Source: Strobilurus pachycystidiatus
Lineage: Eukaryota; Basidiomycota; Agaricomycetes; Agaricales; Physalacriaceae
Assembly: GCA_019915135.1 (NCBI GenBank)
Contig: JAHLMK010000002.1
Coordinates: 1,116,001-1,180,000, forward strand
Direction of reading: 5' to 3'
Length of the DNA stretch: 64,000 nt
Both the position numbers and the translations under genes were made by a program. Each line of letters begins with the position of its first letter. Positions within the stretch are counted from its first letter, which is position 1. The notes under the pieces are model-generated. The model was not told the DNA's origin and did no database searches. It saw only the letters and a list, made by a program, of their open reading frames with translations. Shown here in pieces: positions 57,937 to 64,000 of this stretch.

Positions 57937-58935
57937 ATGTCCACCGCAAGTCCTCGCATTTACTCAGGTTGTCTTGGGGATCTTTCGCCGTCTCAAGAAC
58001 GTGCTCTCGATACCTTGAAAGAGGAAATCCGTCTAGAAGGTTGGTTTGTGGAGGAGAGAATGGATGATACGATGCTGTTGAGGTGAGCTCCTTCCCTTAC
58101 GACGAGATCTCTCCATGCTTGATCCTTCATGCCAGATTTCTGCGTTCACGCAAGTTCGACGTCGCCTTGACTAAGAAAATGCTGCACGAGGCCGAAATCT
58201 GGAGGAAAGACTTCGGCGTCGACGATATCGTGAAGTGAGTCCCTCGGGTATTGCATTGTGTGAACGGCTTCCCAAGACGGCTATGAAGGAACTTTGAGTA
58301 CACTGAGAAGGAGGCGGTGAACAAGTACTTCCCGTGCTTCCATCATAAGACTGACAAGGTGCGTTTTCGAAGAATTAGCTGTAGCACCCGAGTTGGAATT
58401 GGATCTTCGATAGGATGGACGTCCACTCTTCTTCCAGAGCTATGGGAAATTCGACCTCGATACGCTCCTCTCACTCACGACACCCGAGCGTCAGCTGCAG
58501 CTGCTCGTCTTTGAGTACGAGAAAAACTCCTCCGTGCGCTTTCCCGCCTGCTCGAAAGCATCCGGTCGCGCCATCGAAACGTCCTGCACGGTCCTCGACC
58601 TGAACAACGTCTCCTTCGGCGACTTCATTCGCTTCAAGGACTCGCTGATGGCCACCACCTCAGTTGGCCAGGAGCGCTACCCCGAGACGATGGGCAAGTT
58701 CTTCATCATCAACGCGCCTCTGCTGTTCAGTGCTATGTGGAAGCTCATCAAACCGTGGCTGGACCCCGTCACGGTGCAGAAGATCAGCATTCTGCGATAT
58801 AACTATCAGGATGTGCTGTTCGCGCAGATTCCGCGCGAGCATGTGCCAAAGGAATTTGGGGGACTTTGTGAATGTATGGGAGGATGTTCGATGAGCGATG
58901 CTGGTCCGTGGAATGTGCCGGCGGAGGATAGATAA
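57937..58935 (+). CDS. Sec14-like CRAL-TRIO lipid-transfer protein
   Basis: Four exons. Start ATG 57937 (MSTASPRIYSGCLGDLSPSQ). The CRAL-TRIO N domain is seen in TLKEEIRLEGWF, MDDTMLLRFLRSRKFDVALT and EIWRKDFGVDDIVK; then NFEYTEKEAVNKYFPCFHHK, and after an intron DGRPLFFQSYGKFDLDTLLS. The lipid-binding domain follows: TVLDLNNVSFGDFIRFKDSL, QERYPETMGKFFIINAPLLF, WLDPVTVQKISIL and the end PREHVPKEFGGLCEC. These are Sec14 landmarks (LLRFLRARKFD, YPE..GK..IINAP..F, W..LDP.T..KI, LP.E.GG). Probably binds phosphatidylinositol or phosphatidylcholine; several paralogues usually exist, so no specific name is given. Confidence 0.92.
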
Positions 58936-59208
58936 TTGATTGTGAATAGATAGATACTGTGTTATAGATGAGCAGAGGATGTTGCTATTCTGACTGACTG
59001 ATAGGAAATCTGGTCGACGGGACAAGAGTACATTTTGACGTCGTCATACCAGTCAGACTCGTGTTTCCAGGCAGTTAAGATTGTGTCTTATGGAGTAGGA
59101 CAACACCAATAGTTTTTGAACTGGAAGCATCTGGATACACTGCTGAGAAAGCAACAACGAGCTCTATACTTTGGACGCAATGACTAGAGATTCATCTACT
59201 GGAAGCAT
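58936..59208. other. Convergent 3' intergenic region
   Basis: A 273 bp gap between the convergent Sec14-like and four-helix protein genes; nothing recognised. Confidence 0.45.
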
Positions 59209-59756
59209 TTAAAGGTGATGTAGCGATGGAGGTAGAGCACATTCCACGGATAGGGGATATAAGCTGGCGGACCATAGACAGATAGGATTCATTCGGCCGA
59301 AGGGCTGAGTCCAGAAAACATATCCGAGGGAGGTTATGCCCACTGCGAGAAGCAACTTCACCCAGAACTCAACAGTCAGCATCGAGTCTTGCCCTTTGTC
59401 ATGTATGAGCTCTGCGCCTGTCGGACCTATGGAGCAGAATAAGTCCACGAGAGTTATCTAGTTGTGAATGACAACGTACCAATGGCGACAAGGATAAACC
59501 CTAGATAGACGTAGAGTCTTCGAACTGAAGCCCGCCTGAGGACAAAGGGATCAACGGTGCTCGAATGCGATTCCAAAATGGCCAGAACCAGAAGGACAAG
59601 ATCAGCCGCAGCTGCAAGGCCGACGAGTACACCTCGAGTAGCAAGTGCCCTACAGAGAAGAATAGAGATGTGCGGGATTACGATGAGGAGTACTCCGGCG
59701 AGAAACAGAGCTGGTCTGGCCATGGAGGAGACGATGGAACTGAGGGTCTTGTACAT
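59209..59756 (-). CDS. Unknown four-helix membrane protein
   Basis: Two exons (59480-59756 and 59209-59426; intron 59427-59479, GTACGTTGTC..CTCCATAG) encode 164 residues. Four hydrophobic helices: ALFLAGVLLIVIPHISILLC, GVLVGLAAAADLVLLVLAIL, LYVYLGFILVAIG and VKLLLAVGITSLGYVF. The start could also be MARPAL at 59720. No signal or known motif. The in-frame splice supports a real gene; an upstream exon may be missing. Confidence 0.55.
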
Positions 59757-60157
59757 GACGGGTATTGGTGATGGTGAGCGACTTGAAGGTAGAAGTTAAG
59801 GAGATCTGAGACAGATGGTCGATACAATCGGAGTTGGAATGGTCGGCGCATCCCTCTGCAGCCTTTAACTGGGGCATACACAATTCATTGTACTGTTTCC
59901 AGCAGCGGTACTGGGATGTTGTCCGGGAGTCATCTATTGGCACAACAGGCAGCTGGAGGGTTCAAACAAGCAGAGACTCAATTGCGCGACACCGTGTGAG
60001 CGTTATACCTGATCAAGCTGTCGTGTTAATGTCCGAAGGCCTGATGGCGTAGTTTGGGCGCCAGTTCACTTGCCTCACTTACCTCAAGTAGAGTCTGTTC
60101 GGCAACGAGAACTCAAGCGGTTCTCGCGACAGATAGATTGCCTTTTTTGCGACCGTC
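59757..60157. other. Intergenic, no gene seen
   Basis: A 401 bp gap between the four-helix protein gene and the interrupted gene; no coding sign beyond short frames. Confidence 0.4.
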
Positions 60158-62134
60158 ATGTCTTTCCTTATTGAAGGACCTCGAGTGGCGATGCCTGCTC
60201 CCGCCAAAAGAATCCCGCCCAATCCCTTACTCAGGCGCTCGTCTGTGAGCAGCGTCATATCGGACACCAGCGCAGGGTCGACGTGGTCTTATCAACGGCC
60301 TTTGACCAAGGAGGACAAAACAACGCGCAATCTCGCCCTAGGCAAAGACAGGGGGCAGGCGTCGGGCAAATCGGGTAAATCAACCCACCTCGTATGGTCG
60401 TGGGAAATCGACCATATTGCCGTGATGCCGAGTTCCCGCATCAAAACTGGCATCAAACTGGCAGAGGAGCGTTTGTCCACTCGACACCTCACGCCACGCA
60501 CATATATACCGCGTATATGAACATAATGGAATACATGCTTGATCATTTAAAAAGAAACTATGTATGTATTGCCTTCAATCGACATGCATCATCTTTATTG
60601 GTATCTTCTTCGGACTTCTGCAGAGAGATCCGGGGGTGAGCCGCAGGAGTGACTTGAGTCCCGCACAACCGCGTACGGCTAGAATCTGTTCGAGCATGCC
60701 GACAGCAGAAGGTCCAAGACAATCACATACCTTCTGCTCACGATCAATGCGATCTTGACTGCCAATCTGCTTCCTGCAACCCATTGATGATCCTGTCTAG
60801 ACTGGAGCTGAATGGTTTGAGGTGATTCAGCCTTAGATTTGTACAATGTACACACATGGTGGTAGGAGTAAAGCTACGATAATCACCAGCGCAAGCTGCC
60901 CTATACTCTATCAAAGCCGTGCCAATGTGTGATCCGAAGCTGCGGCATCACGGCAATATGGTCGATTTCCCACGACCATACGAGGTGGGTTGATTTACCC
61001 GATTTGCCCGACGCCTGCCCCCTGGGCAAAGACAAGCGCTCCTTCCTTACGCGTGCGTTGCTTGTGTCAGCCCAGGCATGCCGCATCATCAACACCATAC
61101 GTCGCGGCGACGACAAAGAGACCCGTCGCCAGAAGATCCAGGAAATGCTATCAGAACTTCGATTCTCTGGCGGAACGCCTTTCCAACTGGATGGGATCCA
61201 TAACATCATACTTGGTGCGTAATCTCTTTCCCTTCCACATCCACTCTCATATTTCCTAGCCGAGCCCACCTTCCACTCTGACTGGGATCTCTACGCGCTC
61301 CTGGCCTATCTCCCAGCCGACCTTGAACTTGGGCTGACCTGGCTGTCCCTGTCAAACGACGTTTGGTACCATGACACAAAGTTGAAAAGTTCACGCAATC
61401 AACCTCCGCCACCACGCCCCGACTCTGCAGATCAGGCATTTCCCAACCTAGCATGGGATGTCATCCTCCCATACTCATCGCTTTTCCTCCCTGAATCCAA
61501 CCCCCTCTCCATTCAATCCAATCCCTCGCTCACAGAGTGCACACCGTTGACCGTTAGGGAACAGTGGTTCACGAGTCCCACTTCCATCTATCTTGTCGAC
61601 AAGGACGGAAATAGGCGTCCATCCTTCAAACACATCTCTTCGCGCCAGCCAGGGGAGGAGATCTCCGTGTTTGCGATGATTGTCAACGCAGACTCAAAAC
61701 TGCAGCATGCGTTACATTACCGCCCTGAGGGCAACAATGTCCCGGATGGTTTGGAGGACCTGGCAGACATTGTCCAGGAGTTCGTCGCCCAGATTTTCTA
61801 CATTCCGCAAGTTGGTCGGTCCCCGAAAATATTTCCTCCTCCTGCTGCAGTGTCTGAGTCAACCGATGTTGACATGCCTACATCTTCTCCAGCCTCGACT
61901 AACTCTCCCCAAACTCCTACTTATGACAATATGGAGGACCCTGCGTCTGATGGCCTGACTGACACAGAATTCGACACAGTGTTGACAAAAGCTCAACAAG
62001 GGGGGCCGGACCAACTTGATAACATCAGGCTGCTCCTTGGCGGTACACGTCGTGAGTCTTTCCTATTTGTATCATGATAATTGCTGATTGTATCACTAGC
62101 CTACCAACCTATCCCGTCAGAATTGCTGCTATGA
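60158..62134 (+). pseudogene. Unknown gene interrupted by a hAT-like element
   Basis: The left part begins at ATG 60158 (MSFLIEGPRVAMPAPAKRIP) and runs to TTRNLALGKD, where the element at 60349-61024 is inserted. Reading on into the element adds foreign residues and stops at 60518-60520. The right part resumes after the element with KRSFLTRALLVSAQACRIIN and, past an intron (GTGCGTAATC..TTTCCTAG near 61217-61260), EPTFHSDWDLYALLAYLPAD, then AWDVILPYSSLFLPESN, EQWFTSPTSIYLVDKDGNRR, FAMIVNADSKLQHALHYRP and an acidic Ser/Thr tail ending PYQPIPSELLL (TGA 62132-62134). Removing the element plus one target copy leaves left and right in the same frame. No known domain recognised. The gene is broken unless the element is spliced out. 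Confidence 0.65.
60349..61024. mobile_element. hAT-like non-autonomous transposon (676 bp MITE)
   Basis: Perfect 82 bp terminal inverted repeats at 60349-60430 and 60943-61024, starting CAGGGGGCAGGCGTCGGG and ending in its complement. The ends CAGGG..CCCTG are typical of hAT elements. The 8 bp ggcaaaga is duplicated directly outside both ends (60341-60348 and 61025-61032), the size made by hAT transposases. The 512 bp inside have no transposase-like frame, so the element depends on a helper elsewhere. The identical repeats suggest a recent insertion. Confidence 0.88.
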
Positions 62135-62781
62135 TGAGACTTGTGTGATTCACTTTTTTTATTCTGTATTGTACCTGTAACATTTCTGTTGAGATTCTTG
62201 CCATCAATGAGTTCTAGTAACTGCATATTGCCCCACCCGCTTTGTTCCTCCACAGTGGCTCATGATCCAAAAATTACCGCTGTTAGTGAGCATGAAGAAC
62301 GGGGGTGATAGTATCCAGCGTTTCTGCTCCTGGGCCCTCTAGAGGTCTTTCAGATGTGTCAAGCCATCCCACATCGCTTTGTCGCCGTTTCCACCGATAG
62401 GATCATAGATCTTTCGTTGATTCGGGGTCTACTGTGGTGACATTTATTTCGAGACCTTGTCGAGTCAAAGAGACACACCCGTCTGTGGCCGCTCCCCTGG
62501 ACTGCTTCTGCGCCGCAGAGTCCTGGGCAAAAGTCGTCGAGGCTGCCGTCGCGAGAAATACGAGCACTCAATTTGTCGTTACAGTGTGCATTGATGTTGT
62601 TACGCGGACAGAAGTTCGTGAGGTATGGAGTGAGCTGGTCGTGAGACTCGTATCAAGTGGTGGTCATGTTTGATTCTTGAAAATCGCCAATATCACCTTC
62701 CCTAATCTTTGATTCAACCTTACTAGATGCACCTTTTTGAAATACACGACAGCCATAATTGATATTACATATCCTAAATCG
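62135..62781. other. Gap of 647 bp with one possible coding remnant
   Basis: On the plus strand, about 62385-62673 reads STVVTFISRPCRVKETHPSV and then FVVTVCIDVVTRTEVREVWS to a stop at 62671-62673. It looks protein-like but begins without ATG and no exon could be joined to it. Otherwise nothing is seen. Confidence 0.3.
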
Positions 62782-64000
62782 TTACAAAGTCCACGTCGTA
62801 TCCACCTCTCCATCCTTCACGAACGGCTTGTCGAGGCCCACAATCACGCTCTCACATAGTGGACAGCTACTAGCAAGCATGTTGTCCAGCTCAGCACGAA
62901 GTTTCTCGAGCTTTTTCCCTCCATCCATCTCTGCCACTCGACGACCCGCTCCTGCGCCGCCCATCCCTGGAATCCAGGCTGGAGCCGAAACGATGGCTGC
63001 CAACGCATCGGGTACGATGAGGTTGCGCAGCTGGTCGCCTGCGTTGAGAAGATTGCGACCGAGCAGATTCGCAGCGCGTGTGCTGTGCTGGATGGGGTTG
63101 CCAAAGTTGGCAGACAGTAGCGTGCGCTGTGTATGAGGTTGTCGTGGAAGAGCGACTCCATTAGCGGCAGGAACTTTAGTGGGAGCAGGGCTTGCGCCCT
63201 TGACAAGTTCGTTTTGGAGCGCTACTATTCGCCTCAGCGAATATGCCGGTAGATAGTCCTTTGCCTAGAGCAAAATGTTACGATGTTGTTTATGTGAGGC
63301 ATGAAGTGCGACTTACCAGACCGATTAAGCAGTCAGCATGGAACGTGTGTCGGCAGGGGAAGACATAGAATTGGCGTGTCAAGAGGAGGTGGGAGCAGAC
63401 GGAGCAAGACTCTCCAGCGTCTATTGTGACGAACCGGTTCTTGAGTGTCACTATGTCTTCTTTGATCGCCTCAGCGGTCTTGGTCGCCTCGTCCATATCC
63501 CGTTTCAAGGTGTCGATGTGAGAAGAGTAACCCTCCAGTGCGTGAGCGATCTCCTCTTTGAAGTCGTCAATCACAACGAAGTCTGGGAAGAACGGCAGAA
63601 TATCCTCAATCTTGAGCAAGTCCGTGTTCTCCAAGAAGCGCATTGCCCTAGTCAATGCACGTGTCAGGTAGCGGTAGTGGGAACACGTCAGAAATACGCA
63701 CGTCTTGATGTCTTTCTTGTCTTGCACGACATATCGGGCAATCTTCAACCAAAGCTTCTTGCGCAAAGGCAAGTCCTGCTCCGGCATATCCGCGTTGATC
63801 TGGGCAAGCTCGAGGTCACCCTTCTCGAGGGCGAGATCGACACTATTCTCCCAGAGTCCCATCTTGGAATAGATATGTACACAAGGTTGCGTCCTGCCAC
63901 TCTGCTTGCACAGGCGCAGGGCATAGTCCAAGTCGTAATAAGGCTTGCCTGAAAGAGGGTCTGAGGGGGCATTCGACAAGAAACGGAGGAGAGGTCCGTC
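62782..64000 (-). CDS. VPS18: Vps18/Pep3, C-terminal part (runs off the window)
   Basis: Core subunit of the HOPS and CORVET tethering complexes at vacuole and endosome. The part present begins DGPLLRFLSNA at the window edge, then KPYYDLDYALRLCKQSGRTQ, CVHIYSKMGLWENSVDLALE, LPLRKKLWLKIARYVVQ, then after an intron AMRFLENTDLLKIEDILPFF with PDFVVIDDFKEEI, a coiled coil (HIDTLKRDMDEATKTAEAIK), and the RING CSVCSHLLLTRQFYVFPCRH with TFHADCLIGL. The last exon starts AKDYLPAYSLRRIVALQNEL and carries the final RING pair CPLC before TAA 62782-62784. These clathrin-repeat and RING motifs are diagnostic. The N-terminal beta-propeller lies beyond base 64000. Confidence 0.93.

Noticed and set aside
60340..61031. 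Two similar open frames on opposite strands sharing SGKSGKSTHLVWSWEIDHIA
   Set aside because: They are the translated inverted repeats of the transposon, not paralogous genes.

Overview
The window is nuclear DNA of a filamentous basidiomycete, most likely an Agaricomycete. The genes are closely packed on both strands and mostly split by introns of about 42-70 bp with GT..AG ends and CTAAC-like branch sites. The gene families fit: a Coprinopsis Clp1-like protein, an Agaricomycete-type secreted protein, Rax2, TSC2, Zn2Cys6 factors and a fungal single-chain urease. No bacterial, organellar or viral segment was recognised. About 35 genes can be supported; nearly all are single-copy housekeeping genes.

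Layout. 1-14 kb: C-terminus of an isoaspartyl peptidase, alanyl-tRNA synthetase, RPS18, an unknown acidic protein, an APH-like kinase, a small unknown gene with a degraded 5' copy of itself nearby, HAP2/NF-YA, a Tho1/SARNP mRNA-export factor, and divergent RPS13/RPS6 sharing a 254 bp promoter. 14-27 kb: urease, serine hydroxymethyltransferase, a Yen1/GEN1-type nuclease, TFIIF beta, the ribosome-biogenesis helicase Dbp9 and a Clp1-like developmental protein. 27-38 kb: ATG5 and DBF4 back to back, an 11-exon secreted protein, a double Zn2Cys6 protein with an integrase-like HHCC tail, S-adenosylmethionine decarboxylase, a gene-poor stretch bounded by two 30 bp repeats, and a mitochondrial DUF1279 protein. 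38-49 kb: TSC2 (tuberin), Spc25, the farnesyltransferase alpha subunit, an RPEL-repeat protein, a coiled-coil protein and a mitochondrial complex I-like subunit. 49-64 kb: Rax2 with a C-terminal SH3 domain, mitochondrial malate dehydrogenase, NEDD8, Nep1/Emg1, a Sec14-like protein, a four-helix membrane protein, an unknown gene broken by a hAT-like transposon, and the C-terminal part of Vps18.

The genes do not form one pathway or a biosynthetic cluster. Some functions connect: ribosome production (RPS6, RPS13, RPS18, Dbp9, Nep1), growth and autophagy signalling (TSC2, ATG5, Vps18), cell-cycle control (DBF4, Spc25, NEDD8) and polarity/prenylation (Rax2, farnesyltransferase alpha). The clearest unusual features are a 676 bp element with perfect 82 bp inverted repeats and an 8 bp target duplication inside a reading frame, 6-nt and 8-nt microexons in the malate dehydrogenase and SHMT genes, two synthetase/SHMT genes with nested start codons suited to dual targeting, and the Zn2Cys6/integrase-finger protein. 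Exon joins were worked out by eye from splice motifs and protein conservation, without transcript data.
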